This document shows positions 1-10,923 of a stretch of 64,000 bases of DNA, piece after piece. The DNA lies in NCBI GenBank assembly GCA_947247005.1, contig OX365950.1:8010720-8074719 (forward strand). The letters run 5' to 3'. Numbering within the stretch: position 1 is the first letter of the stretch; every line of letters starts with the position of its first letter. This stretch comes from Spisula solida. Taxonomy: Eukaryota > Mollusca > Bivalvia > Venerida > Mactridae. Made by a program: the position numbers and the translations under genes. Below the pieces are notes generated by a model that ran no database searches, had not been told where the DNA came from, and saw only the letters and a list, made by a program, of their open reading frames with translations.

Positions 1-283
1 ACCAAAATCTCAACACTAAAATGTCTGTAACTTTTTTATTACTGAACGGAAACATGTCATGTGGGGGTTTTTATTCTTAGTTAGACCATTTCCTACCTGT
101 TGGTGTATGATTTAATGCAAAGTTCTCAAAAAAGTCGTTTTCACCTATTCACCATAATCCAAGATGGCGGATTTTGAAGTGAAAAGAGAATGGAATAACA
201 TATTCATACGTAGCCTAACCACAGTGGTAATTTGGCATAAATAGTACCAGTTTTGACACAATAAAAGCATTAAATAAATAGAA
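1..283. other. non-coding left edge
   Basis: No gene is supported. A 26-codon frame on the plus strand (164-244) starts with an ATG in an AAGATGGCGG context, which resembles a YY1/TISU translation-start motif. The frame closes quickly and has no convincing splice donor, so it is not called. Confidence 0.4.
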
Positions 284-395
284 TATTTGTTTGTTTTGAT
301 TGAATATGGTTAATATCTCATCTTGTAGTGAAAATATTGAATTTTATCACTACACGATGAGATATAAACCATATTCAATCAAAACAAACAAATAT
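284..395. repeat. long near-perfect inverted repeat (foldback)
   Basis: Two arms of about 50 bp, roughly 284-333 and 346-395, are reverse complements with only one or two mismatches or gaps around a short AT-rich loop. The outer ends read ATATTTGTTTGTTTTG and its complement. It could be a foldback MITE core or a palindromic insertion; no target duplication was identified. Confidence 0.8.
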
Positions 396-2232
396 CCTCT
401 ATATATCAGCTACTAAATTATGCTAACAGAAGGTCAAGAATTTAGTTAAAATCTCTGTCCGTCTTTTATGTAATCTGACAATCCGTCTTTTAATTATTTT
501 GATTCTAAAAAAGCATGGTAAAAAGTGAATTTTCTTTCATTTTTTTTGTTTAATTTTTTATAAGTGAAACTGTTTTTAAAATTTTAGTGCCTGTTTTACT
601 GTTACTAGTTTGAATGGTTTTTTATTTGAAGGTCATTAATCTATCATATGAGTTTTGTTATGGACCAAATTTTATACTGTTCAGATCGATGTTTTGTACA
701 AAATGCCAATAAAAGTCTTATACCATTGTATTTTGTATTCATTTGTTACAGTTCACTCTCAGGTTACTGTTTGTATCGTTGATAATATTTTTAAAAAAAA
801 AACATGCAAAAAACATTAATTGCTTTTACCACGAAGTTTAATCAATTAACGTGCATGCTTTTACAAAACTGTGTAAGTTAAAAACTCATATTAGATTAAC
901 ATTAATTTTGTCTGTATAGATTTCTCTAAGTAATAGTTTGAAATATATATTAAGTAAATTTTTAATGATTAATAACGGCGTAGCTAGCAAAGCGAAGTGA
1001 GTCCTTTTTAGTCATTAACAATTTACGTAATATTTTCTTCCTGGCTTAGGATATAACATCCTGAATTTTGATTGGCCTATAGTAATTGACGCAAACACAT
1101 GATAGCACTTCTGTTGAGAGAAAATGGTTAATGATTAAATTTTCATTTAACTGCCAAAAATCGCCATTTTCATTGGTTCAAAATGTAGGTGATATTCTAA
1201 ATAGATATTTTTTTTTGCAGTTTGGATGCAATTCGAATTTATTTTCGGTGTAAGTTTAAATTAATGTTTCAGTCAAAATAATTCCAATACATGTAAAATC
1301 GGACAATACCGATTATCTTCCAATTATTTGGCTGTGTTAAATGTATGTGCCGAACGAATGAACAAATTCAAAATAATTAGAAAAAAATTTATCATGTATC
1401 AATACCATGCTTCTGTTAATCTAGCTATGTGTTCTCTACAGGATATAGTGCATTGCCCACTATATTTATTACTGACTGGGAATCTTATGCAGCTGCAGAC
1501 ACCAGCTGTTTAGATTCGTGGTCTCGCGTTCAAAGTGAAATTTCGGAATAGTTCTGCTTTCTTTGGTAAATAAACTATTGTAATGCGATAAAGACCGATG
1601 TTATCCACATGGAATAATGGAATTAGTCTGGTTCACGACATTCTTACAAAATGCTTCTTTTTTTGGATATTTTTTTGAAATCGTAAACCATCGAGAACAT
1701 GTCACGTGCCCCTCCATGGTCATTTTACGTTTGGCAATCCAATATAACCTGCAGCTCAAGGCCGCAGGTTAATAAAAAAAATTGTTCAAAACAATTTAAT
1801 AATAATTTCACTTTTATTTCTCAATGATACAAATACCTTATGTTTATCTTTATCAAATATTTGACTCAGGTCTTGATTCTTCATTGATTTCTGTCTACAT
1901 ATACTGTAAACTATGGTAGTTATCTGTTATCTTCCCTCACTGAGACATATCAAGTGAGTGAGGGATACAGGTCATGCCTTCCTAGTTGAAATCAAAATGA
2001 ATAAAGATAGCCTTAACTAGTCATTCTACTGTGTACTATATGTAGTATTGATCAGGCAGTTTAGATGTGATATCGTGAGTGGTCACAAGTTCATGGCCAT
2101 GTCAACTATTCATTGATTCGGATTCTTATTGTACTGTCAAATAAGGCCAAAGTTTTTTTTATTTTTTTTGGTTTAAGGAAATTATTTGAACTATTCTGCA
2201 GTCATTAAGAGGAAATGAACATATGTCAATGG
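396..2232. other. AT-rich non-coding stretch
   Basis: No gene or clear repeat is supported. A short hairpin (AACCTGC / GCAGGTT) occurs near 1747-1771, and a small GC-richer patch (GGCGTAGCTAGC) near 975-1005. The 61-codon plus frame at 1328 has no recognisable domain. Confidence 0.5.
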
Positions 2233-3444
2233 CAGGTGAGGAACTACCCAGGACCCTTTCAGTCCTCTTGCAGGTAAGGGACTCCCTGGGACCCTTTGAG
2301 TCCTCTTGCAGGTGAGGGACTCCCTGGAACCCTTTCAGTCCTCTTGCAGGTGAGGGACTCCCTGGGACCCCTTCATACCTGTTGCAGGTGAGGGACTCCC
2401 TGGGACCCTTTCAGTCCTCTTGCAGGTGAGGGACTCCCTGGGACCCTTTCAGTCCTCTTGCAGGTGAGGGACTCCCTGGGACCCTTTCATATCTGTTGCA
2501 GGTGAGGGACTACCTGGGACCCTTTCATACCTCATGCAGGTGAGGGACTCCTCAGGACCCTTTCATACCTCGTGCAGGTGAGGGACTCCCCAGGACCCTT
2601 TCATACCTTGTGCAGGTGAGGGACTCTCCAGGACACTTTCATACCTGTTGCAGGTGAGGGACTCTCCAGGACCCTTTCATACCTGTTGCAGGTGAGGGAC
2701 TCCCTGGGACCCTTTCATACCTCATGCAGGTGAGGGACTCCCCAGGACCCTTTCATACCTCATGCAGGCGAGGGACTCCCCAGGACCCTTTCATACCTCG
2801 TGCAGGTGAGGGATTCCCCAGGACCCTTTCATACCTCGTGCAGGCGAGGGACTCTCCAGGACCCTTCCAAACCTCATGCAGGTGAGGGACTCCCCAGGAC
2901 CCTTTCATACCTCGTGCAGGTGAGGGACTCCCCAGGACCCTTTCATACCTGTTGCAGGTGAGGGACTCCCTGTGACCCTTTCATACCTCATGCAGGTGAG
3001 GGACTCATCAGGACCCTTTCATACCTCGTGCAGGTGAGGGACTCCCCAGGACCTTTTCATACCTGTTGCAGGTGAGGGACTCCAGGACCCTTTCATACCT
3101 CGTGTAGGTGAGGGACTCCCAGGACCCTTTCATACCTCGTGCAGGTGAGGGACTCCCCAGGACCCTTTCATACCTCGTGCAGGTGAGGGACTCCCCAGGA
3201 CCCTTTCATACCTGTTGCTGGTGAGGGACTCCCTGTGACCCTTTCATACCTCATGCAGGTGAGGGACTCATCAGGACCATTTCATACCTCGTGCAGGTGA
3301 GGGACTCCCCAGGACCCTTTCATACCTGTTGCAGGTGAGGGACTCCAGGACCCTTTCATACCTCGTGCAGGTGAGGGACTCCCCAGGACCTTTTCATACC
3401 TCGTGCAGGTGAGGGACTCCCCAGGACCCTTTCAGTCCTCTTGC
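2233..3444. repeat. 38-bp minisatellite, about 32 copies
   Basis: The unit starts CAGGTGAGGGACTCCC and ends CCTTTCATACCTCGTG. Early copies carry a TTTCAGTCCTCTTG ending; later copies switch to TTTCATACCTCGTG, TTTCATACCTGTTG or TTTCATACCTCATG. Some units lack a few bases. Because 38 is not a multiple of three, no long frame is maintained. Every unit contains a plus-strand CAG|GTGAG, identical to a strong 5' splice site. Confidence 0.95.
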
Positions 3445-3806
3445 TAAATTTCCATTCCCTCCCAACTGCAAATGCTTTAAAAAAAAGTCCTGTAAACCAA
3501 AAAATAAAAAAAGTTGACCTAATGAGAGATATGTTAATCTCGCTATCAGGATGGAGAAATTGTAGCTCAGCTGGATTGTATTTCTCTGTATAAGATGTAG
3601 TTTGGTCATAATGTCTAATATAATAGCATATCTCAGTCTTGTTGATGTAATGCATCGGAATATTTATAGGATCCGTCAGTAGTTGTATTTGGAGATCAAC
3701 ATGTCATAAAAGAGTCTAGAAGACACAAACTATTAAGCTCATAAAGCAAGAGCACATGAAGCAAGCCTTTTTCTTCTTATTTATGATTGCAAAAATGTAT
3801 TTGCTT

Positions 3807-4515
3807 GAACAAGACCACATCAGAACGCTATGTCTTACAGTACTAGGCTGCATAGACCAGATTTTCACACTTTGTAATATCATAGAACAATGCATTGAAT
3901 GGAACCACACCGTCTACATAAACTTCATTAACTTCAGAAAAGCATTTGACAGTATCCGGCCCTAGTATCCACAGAGAAATGTTATGGAAAATTCTTCACT
4001 CATACGGCATGCCATCAAAATTCATCAATATCATCAAGAAATTCTATGACAAATGTGAATGCAATATCATATTAGACAACACCACATCTGAATACTTCCG
4101 AGTAGAACCTGGAGTCAGACAGGGCTGTATTATCTCACCGATCCTCTTCCTGGTCACAGTGGACTGGATAATGAAGCAAACAACAGCTGACAAATTCCGG
4201 GGTATGCATTGGACTCTCCTATCGCACCTGGAAGACCTTGATTTTACAGATGACCTAGCCACTCTATCTTCCAACAGGACAAACATACTGACTAAACATG
4301 CATCTCAAAGACCAAAGGTATGATTGTGCATAAATGCGACCCCTGAAGCCCAAGTATATGTAGACAACACACCACTTGACTATGGTTAATACTTTGGCAG
4401 CTTCATCAGTAAAGATAATGCAGCACATAAAGACATCAAATCAAGAATTGGAAAAGCTAGAAACTGCTTTGCCACCTTAAGACCAATTTGGAAATAAAGT
4501 CAGTACTCGCTAATG
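3807..4515 (+). pseudogene. decayed LINE reverse transcriptase fragment
   Basis: The translation resembles the palm region of non-LTR retrotransposon reverse transcriptases common in invertebrates. In order it shows CIDQIFTLCNIIEQ, FRKAFDSI, GVRQGCIISPILF, FTDDLA in place of the usual FADD-type catalytic box, and downstream YFGSFISKDNAAHKDIKSR. The frame shifts near 3948-3965, where a 13-bp insertion repeats AGTATCC. Stops interrupt it at 4320-4322 and again near 4386. Endonuclease and 3' tail regions are not recognisable, so this is an internal 5'- and 3'-truncated relic. The clade is probably RTE/CR1-like but cannot be fixed by eye. Confidence 0.85.
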
Positions 4516-4657
4516 TTGCTTGTAAAAAACTATTTTCTTGAATAATAGTATTTTGTCGCTACAAACTATGTCCATGAATTTAACCAAACCAAATGTCATG
4601 AATGTGCTGTAAGCAGAAAGAAAATTGGTTTCTAATTGGTGTGGTTGTAGAACTATA

Positions 4658-6241
4658 TACTCCTAAAAAAATGTAAGGACCACAAAATGCAAGGGTTAAT
4701 ATTCAATCACTGAAAGAACTAACAACGTTAACTAAACAATAATTGATATCAAATGTTCAATATGTCATATTGACACATGTAAACATGGGCAATGGCAAAT
4801 GACCGTAGTAAACACGTGCTAGGTCAAGAGGTGATGTCGCTATCAAAATGTCAACGTTCGCATAGGGGTGGGTGGGGTATGATGTTTTTGTCAACCAGTG
4901 TTGAAACACATAAAATGCAATGCCATAACTAACGCCAATACCACAGGTGACTCGTTCGAGCTGCCATAACAACCCTACACCTGAGTTTTAAGCTGCTGAT
5001 CAACGTTCTGATTGCAAGACGAGGGATTTTTGTCCACTCCTCCACGAGTGCACGTGTCGGTTCCCACTGGATCTGTGGTTTGACAAGTCGTGCTCTTAAC
5101 CATAATCGGAGTTTGTCGCATGCATGATCTATCGGATTCATGTCAGGAGACCGAGCAGGCCAGTCCATACGCACTCTACGCTCGCGTTTGAAGTACTCCG
5201 TGACCACACGGGCCCTGTCCGACCGGGTGTTAAAGTCCATTAGCACAAAGTCCCGATCACTAGCATCACCGTGGGTCGTACAAATTAATTTTAAACGTCA
5301 TCGTGATAGGGAACTTCCACCGAACTTCACCGTTTGGATGACGCACGGGTCTGTAGATTCACCATAGACCCTGCCGCAAACTAGCACTAACGAACCATCA
5401 AACCTGTCGTGTTTCTGAATACAAAAAAAACCAGGAATATTTCGTTTTTCTGTCGCCACACACTTCTCTTGCCATGATTAAAGTCAACAAAGAACATTGA
5501 TTCCTCTAAGGACAGAACAGACCGGAGTTTTGTTTACAGGATGTTTCGGGGTTCCAGAGAAAATGTCAGTGAAAACATCATGTGTTCTGGGGTCAATGGT
5601 GGACGGAAACGGAATGCGAGCATGCTTATTGGCAGCACTAAGTCTGTTTCTAAGAGCTCATTCACAATTGCAAACCTCAGATGCATGCCGGAAGAAAGAA
5701 GTCGGCGTTTTATCGGATTTGAACCGCCTACGTTTAGCAATGTTGACAAGATAAAGGTCATTACAGTCAGTCGTTTTACTCGAACGGGCTCTTCCACGGA
5801 AATACATTCTGTGTATATCCGTGGCTCTTCCTATGCGCTCAACAACAGACCAAGTGTCCAGGTACCTATACCCGACAGGACCGACCACGGTATGACTGAC
5901 ATTACACTGACGTCCAACGTCACAATGAATGTGTCCCTACAATAGCATTTCATTAATTTGTTCCATGTCACCAACTGCTAAATGTCTCCTTAGGTGCGTT
6001 TATGCCGTATACTCACTATAAAAGTCCAAAATTACCCAAACGTAACACGAAAATGAATTGAACGAGTAACGTTAAAAAACTGACAGTTACAATGAATAGT
6101 CAGGAACACAGCGTTTTGCAGCGAGTCCCGCTCAAAAGCAAAATCCACAGTTTATCCATGTAATTACGCAACATATAGTGAATCTGAATAATTAAAAGGT
6201 ATAGGTTTAAAATAGTGGTCCTTAAAACTTTTTGCGGAGTG
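4658..6241 (-). mobile_element. Tc1/mariner-family transposon, inactive, full length
   Basis: A 1584-bp element is flanked by TA at 4656-4657 and 6242-6243. The left end reads TACTCCTAAAAAAATGTAAG and the right end, on the opposite strand, CACTCCGCAAAAAGTTTTAA; both continue into GGACCAC, giving imperfect terminal inverted repeats of about 26 bp. The interior is a degraded Tc1 transposase on the minus strand. The region is richer in CpG than its surroundings, which fits a later arrival than the flanking AT-rich DNA. Confidence 0.93.
4929..5946 (-). pseudogene. Tc1-type transposase pseudogene
   Basis: The longest surviving piece (5246-4929) contains DWPARSPDMNPIDHACDKL, the family's third catalytic block (normally NPIEH), followed by the usual C-terminal helices ending ARTSHLWYW. 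Upstream, around 5888-5658, a helix-turn-helix DNA-binding part survives (YLVNIAKRRRFKSDK). The segment between is broken by stops and frameshifts. The second catalytic block reads LMDFN where the family has an acidic residue before the Asn: the codon at 5232-5234 encodes Phe. Frame breaks and this change both predict no activity. Confidence 0.9.
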
Positions 6242-6482
6242 TATTTGCTGGTTAGAACAGCTTATTGGTTAGAATGATCGTTTCTAATTGGTAACAATTT
6301 ACTGGTTTGTTTCAGATTGGTTGTAGAAGTATTTGCAGGTTTTTGAATGGTTGTAAAAGGATTTGCTGATTTCTGATTGGTTGTAGAAGGATTTGCAGGT
6401 TTTTGATTGGTTGTAGAAGGATTTGCTGATTTCTAATTGGTTGTAGAAGGATTTGCTGGTTTTTGATTGGTTGTAGAACAAT

Positions 6483-7098
6483 TTTTTTTCTCAGGTGTCC
6501 TGTCTTCAGTATGAACTATCACTCGCCATTGTTAATACAGAAAGTAGATAGTATACATGTAGTCTTGAATGTACAATAAATTTGGAAATTTATATATTAC
6601 ATTGAATTATGTATTAGAGGATTTGGTACTAAACTGGTGGTGTGCACTGGTTAATAATGCACTAAAATATGTTTTTATACCTTTTCCTTATCATTAATAA
6701 TACATGTATATATCTCACAGGTATTATTTGTGTATAATACATGCTCAAATCTCTTGTTCTTGCCTGTGGTTTTCACTTTTTCATGTTACTTTCTTTCCTG
6801 TGAGACTTACAGTTACTCATCTTTGTTTTAGTTTTTCTATGAATTATCATCATATTCATTAAATGAGGAAGGATGTTGTGGTAAAAGCATCTTATTATGC
6901 ATACTTATGTGTTTGATGAAAATAATCTATTTGGATTGGTCATTTTGAGTGCTCTGTTCAGAGTCTGGTTAAGTTCTATTGTTATATAATTCAAAGGTCA
7001 AGTATTGTAGTGATTAATTTAGTATTGTAGTTACATGTATTCATAACCGTGATAGGACATCTACACAACAATTTTCATTTTTCATCCGTCTTAGTTTT
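6483..7098. other. non-coding stretch
   Basis: AT-rich single-copy-looking DNA between the 30-bp minisatellite and the dispersed repeat. No gene, tandem array or inverted repeat recognised. Confidence 0.5.
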
Positions 7099-7992
7099 TA
7101 GCTCAATTGAGCACAAAGTGCTCAAGGTGAGCTATTGTGATCACCCTTTTGTCCGTCGTCCGTCGTGCGCCGTCCGCCGTCAACAATTGGACTGTTAATA
7201 GTCTAGAGGTCATAATTTTCACTTAATCTTTTTTTTTTAACTTGGTCGAAATGTTTGTCTCTATGAAATCTAGGTCAAGTTCGTAACTGGGTCATATGGG
7301 GTCAAAAACTAGGTCATCAAGTCACATCAAAGAAAAACCTGGTTAACGCTCTAGAGGTCACATTTTTTACATAATCGTAATGAAACTTAATCACAATGTA
7401 TGCCGCTATGAAATCTAGGTCAAGTTCGTAATTGGATCATCTGGGGTCAAAATACTAGGTCACTAGGTAACATCAAAGAAAAAAACCTTGTTAACACTCT
7501 AGAGGTCTCATTTTTTACATAATCTTAATGAAACTTGGTCACAATGTGAACCTCGATGAAATCTAGGCCAACTTCGCAACTGTGTCTGCTGGGGTTAAAA
7601 TCTAGGTCAGGAGGTCACATTTAAGAAAAACCTTGTTAACCCTCTAGAGGTCACATTGTTTACCTAATCTTTATGAAACTGATTTTTTGCGACATATTTT
7701 CATGGTAACTGTAGTAACAGCTGTTCACAATGTGTGTCTCTATTAAATCTATGCCAATTTTGTAACTGGGTCATCTGGAGTAAAAAAACTAGGTCACTAG
7801 GTCAGAGCAAAGAAAAAAACCTGTTAACACTTTACAGGTCACATTGTTGACCTAATCTTTATGAAACTTTGTCACACTATTTGTCACCATGCAATCTATG
7901 TCAAGTTTGTAACTGGGTCATCTGGGGTCAAAAACTAGGTCACAATTGCTTGTCATCAGGTGAGCGCTTTAGGGCCAATGGCTCTCTTGTTA
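7099..7992 (+). repeat. dispersed repeat with ~150-bp internal tandem units
   Basis: It begins TTAGCTCAATTGAGCAC and ends GGCTCTCTTGTTA. Inside, about five imperfect units of roughly 150 bp each contain CTAGAGGTCAC, TAATGAAACTTGGTCAC and AACTGGGTCATCTGGGGTCA. A second copy lies in opposite orientation at 11920-12798. The family resembles non-autonomous dispersed repeats I associate with bivalve genomes. One unit is interrupted at about 7681-7726 by a segment also found, inverted, at 10239-10284. Confidence 0.8.
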
Positions 7993-8323
7993 TTTTCACT
8001 TGTTTTTGTGAACAAAGATATCATATTTAGCAAATAAAGTCTTTCTACAGCTTAATGATGTTATCTACAGTGTCTTAACTATTTACATAAATCACAAAGC
8101 CATTACTGGCTGGCCTGCTGCCAATAGTTTGAAAAGAGGTGGGAGCGTTATATAGGCCTCAAAGAGAGTGCGAACAAGGTGATGAATTTACATGCACATT
8201 TCTATAATCATGCCAGAAAATGCATCCACCATGTCTTGATTAAGGGTATTTAGTTTACATAATATACAAGTCATTGTATGATAGTAACCTTATATATGAT
8301 GTAATGTTGTTTTATTAAGTATA

Positions 8324-8471
8324 TACTGTCAGGTCTGGATACAACGATCCTGTGTGTTTCCAAGAAAAATTTGTATGCCGTCAGCCTTTTAAAACATTTA
8401 ACCCTAAAAATTTATGTCCGTATATGAATATGTCGGTATATCGGGTGTCATTGTATCAAAACATGACTGTA
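8324..8471. mobile_element. 148-bp MITE-like element
   Basis: Terminal inverted repeats: left TACTGTCAGGTCTGGATACA, right on the opposite strand TACAGTCATGTTTTGATACA, then AACGATCC versus ATGACACC. TA-like ends suggest Tc1/mariner-type mobilisation. A related copy lies at 15673-15836. Confidence 0.65.
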
Positions 8472-8814
8472 CCTTATGTGATAAGACATAATTATAATAA
8501 TGGAAAATATTAATTTCTAACAAAACTGTGTGCAATTATCCCTTACAGTTGGGTTCCTTTGTTTCTGATTCAGATTTGAATTTATTCAATAAACTGATGT
8601 GGAATGTACCAACTGTTCACCACTATTGTAGGTGCACTATATAGTTATGTGGTAGAATTAAGCTGATACTCCTCACTCACTGCTTGTCTTCATTATTGTA
8701 AGAATGTTTTAACTTCGTAAAATAACAAACCTCAATATTCACAAGTGCTGGTCAAATATTCTCACACGGTATGTGGAGAGCTTTGTGTGTGTATTTTTTG
8801 TCAATACATAGGTA

Positions 8815-9411
8815 TACAGGGTGATCCATTAATTTCGCACATTAGTAAACTTCAACATTTTTAAAGCTGTCATATTAAAGAAAACATGTACTTGCAGAGT
8901 ATATGTGAAAGTTTTGTTCTGATCTGAAATGGATATTCAACAATAGAAACCCTGTCTAAAGCAGAAGTTCAATGTGACCACCGACTTTCTCTAAAACGAG
9001 TTTCAAACGTCGTTTAGAATTCTGTATATGACGCTGTTTCATGCAGCTATGTAACCAGTCTCTTTTCCCGGCGAATCAAATGTTTCATTTCACTGGACAT
9101 ATCCAACAATATTCCTTCTTGAAGGCACATGTGTATTTGGACACACTTTTCAAGTTTTCTTTTCACTTAAATCGCAGATTTTCCCAATTCATAATAAAGT
9201 TTTATGATTCGAGTTTGGAAATACTCAAATTTATGACGTCATCGATGACGTCATAACGTCACTTTGATGACACAATGCCAAATACTTTCTTCATTTCAGC
9301 AGAAAATTGTATTTATCATTTTTCCAACAATACCAAATTTATATGTGTAAGTTAAGAAATAGTGAAGTTATAGGTATTTACTAATGTGCGGAATTAATGG
9401 ATCACCCTGTA
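8815..9411. mobile_element. 597-bp mariner-type non-autonomous element
   Basis: The ends are near-perfect inverted repeats of about 35 bp beginning TACAGGGTGATCCATTAATT, with one mismatch in the first 35 bases, flanked by TA at 8813-8814 and 9412-9413. The ACAGGGTG start is typical of mariner-type termini. No complete transposase is present. A plus frame of 71 codons at 9041-9256 is not recognisable. The interior carries CRE-like TGACGTCA sites at 9233-9263. Confidence 0.85.
9233..9254. promoter_or_regulatory. perfect 22-bp palindrome with two TGACGTCA (CRE) boxes
   Basis: Two full CREB/ATF-type octamers, TGACGTCA, are separated by TCGA so that the whole 22 bp is its own reverse complement; a half site (AACGTCA) follows at once. 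It lies inside the mariner-type element, so it may be a passenger or simply a palindromic accident. No nearby promoter is recognised. Confidence 0.5.
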
Positions 9412-9491
9412 TAATAACTACATATGAAACACTCAATGTTGCGAGAACTAGCAAGGATCATATGTCGAGTATTGTTTGCTACTATAGTTTA

Positions 9492-9511
9492 TTTTTTTTT
9501 TTTTTTTTTTT
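9492..9511. repeat. poly-T tract of 20
   Basis: An uninterrupted T run. It could be the poly-A tail of a minus-strand retroposed copy, but no retroelement body is recognised beside it. Confidence 0.8.
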
Positions 9512-9639
9512 GAAACATTAGGCATTTTGCCCATCAGTTTACATGCATATAACAACAATATTATAATATATGTTCCGTTACAGCAATGATATTAATAAAA
9601 TACATCTTCATCATGTAATATATACAACAAAATTACACT

Positions 9640-9757
9640 CACTCATGTACACGCTCCAGTTTACATTCTAACTCACACAAATACAGACATATATCATTCA
9701 CACGCATGCGTACACGCAGGCACACATGCAAGCACACACACGTACACACGCACATAT
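9640..9757. repeat. degenerate CA/CACG-rich simple repeat
   Basis: Runs of ACACAC, CACACG and CACGCA dominate this stretch. It is simple-sequence DNA without coding support. Confidence 0.7.
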
Positions 9758-9954
9758 TGTTTGCTACTAGCTAGCTGTTTATTTATAAATTATACTATTG
9801 ATTCAAAACTGGATGAAAAAATATCATTGTTGTTTACATAGCTTTCATTGGTCAATCAGTTGTTTGGCAAAACATGTTTTCATTGGCCAAAATATTCTAG
9901 GCAGTAACAGTGTTACTGTTGATCAATAGGCTGTATCCAGTACTTCCTCAATCC

Positions 9955-10015
9955 AGGGGAGACAATCTGCTCTTTGGAGTAACTAATAAACAATTTGTGC
10001 TTGAATTGTCTCCCT
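9955..10015. repeat. small inverted repeat ending in GGGAGACAAT
   Basis: AGGGGAGACAAT at 9955-9966 is matched by ATTGTCTCCCT at 10005-10015, a short stem with a loop of about 38 bases. Similar GGGAGA/TCTCCC ends recur in the window (26180-26420). Confidence 0.45.
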
Positions 10016-10238
10016 TATTTTGTTTCAAATACTGAGGACAGAATCTTCGGTGTCGCTATTAATTTTAATTTTGCTATTTTAAAGGCTATAGATGTACAGA
10101 CCCTATACACGTAATACATATTTTATTACACTATTATATTTGCTATGTTAAAAGATCGTGAAAATGTGACAAAGAAGGAAACATGTGTAACTTAACAGCC
10201 TGTCACTTATGGAAGGTATTCACATCTTTAATGGAACA

Positions 10239-10284
10239 GATGTTACTATAGTTGCCATGAAAAGATGTCGCAAAAAATCAGATC
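10239..10284 (-). repeat. dispersed ~46-bp segment shared with 7681-7726
   Basis: Read on the minus strand, this contains GATTTTTTGCGACATCTTTT followed by CATGGCAACTATAGTAAC, matching with few changes the insertion within the dispersed repeat at 7681-7726. Confidence 0.6.
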
Positions 10285-10582
10285 AGCTGAAATATGCTAC
10301 ATTACCTATGCATATACACGTAGTTTATGCATATTATGTGTGCCTGCATCAATAATCCAACATTGATTATTTTACAGAATTAGATATACGGTACATGTAC
10401 ATGTATTCATAATCTACATACAATGTATATTCTATTTCTATAATTTTATATATGAAATTAGAACAAGATTCATATGTTGCTGGTGAATAGCATTGTATCC
10501 CATTTATAGAGTTAATTGCAAACTGTTGTATTTAATCCTTGATTTATATTTACCTCTGAATGGCTGTAATCAAGATTGTGTG

Positions 10583-10868
10583 GGAAGGCAGCTAATGAAA
10601 AAGTGTTTAACAAACCTTGACCAAGGTGCAGCCAATGAAAATGTGTTTAACAAACCGTGACCAAGGTGCAGCCAATAAAAGTGTTTAACAAACCTTGACC
10701 AAGGTGCAGCCAATGAAAATGTATTTAACAAACCTTGCCCAAGGTGCAGCCAATGAAAATGTGTTTAACAAACCTTGACCAAGGTGCAGCCAATGAAAAT
10801 GGTTTTACAAACCTTGACCAAGGTGCAGCCAATAAAAATGTGTTTTACAAACCTTGACCAAGGTGCAT
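10583..10868. repeat. ~40-bp minisatellite, about 7 copies
   Basis: The unit reads ACCAAGGTGCAGCCAATGAA followed by AATGTGTTTAACAAACCTTG. Copies are more than 90% alike, with single-base length changes. Confidence 0.9.
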
Positions 10869-10923
10869 GGTATTTTGAAGTGATAGAACCAGGAACAAAT
10901 ATATCTGTATGTACGCCCCGAAT

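Larger units (their letters stand above)
4623..6482. repeat. 30-bp minisatellite, split by a Tc1 insertion
   Basis: The unit is about 30 bp (GGTTGTAGAAGGATTTGCTG plus TTTTTGATT or TTTCTAATT). One copy lies left of the Tc1 element (4623-4657) and about seven lie to the right (6242-6482). The two flanks join into a single ordinary unit when the element and one TA are removed. On the minus strand the right part reads as a ten-residue repeat (FYNQSKTSKS-like), an expected by-product of a 30-bp period. Confidence 0.85.

Noticed and set aside
164..244. Short plus-strand coding exon starting in AAGATGGCGG
   Set aside because: It closes after 26 codons, has no convincing donor, and the protein is not recognisable.
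2233..3444. CRISPR-like repeat array
   Set aside because: Units are contiguous and diverge gradually with no unique spacers, and the genome is eukaryotic; the same applies to the other arrays.
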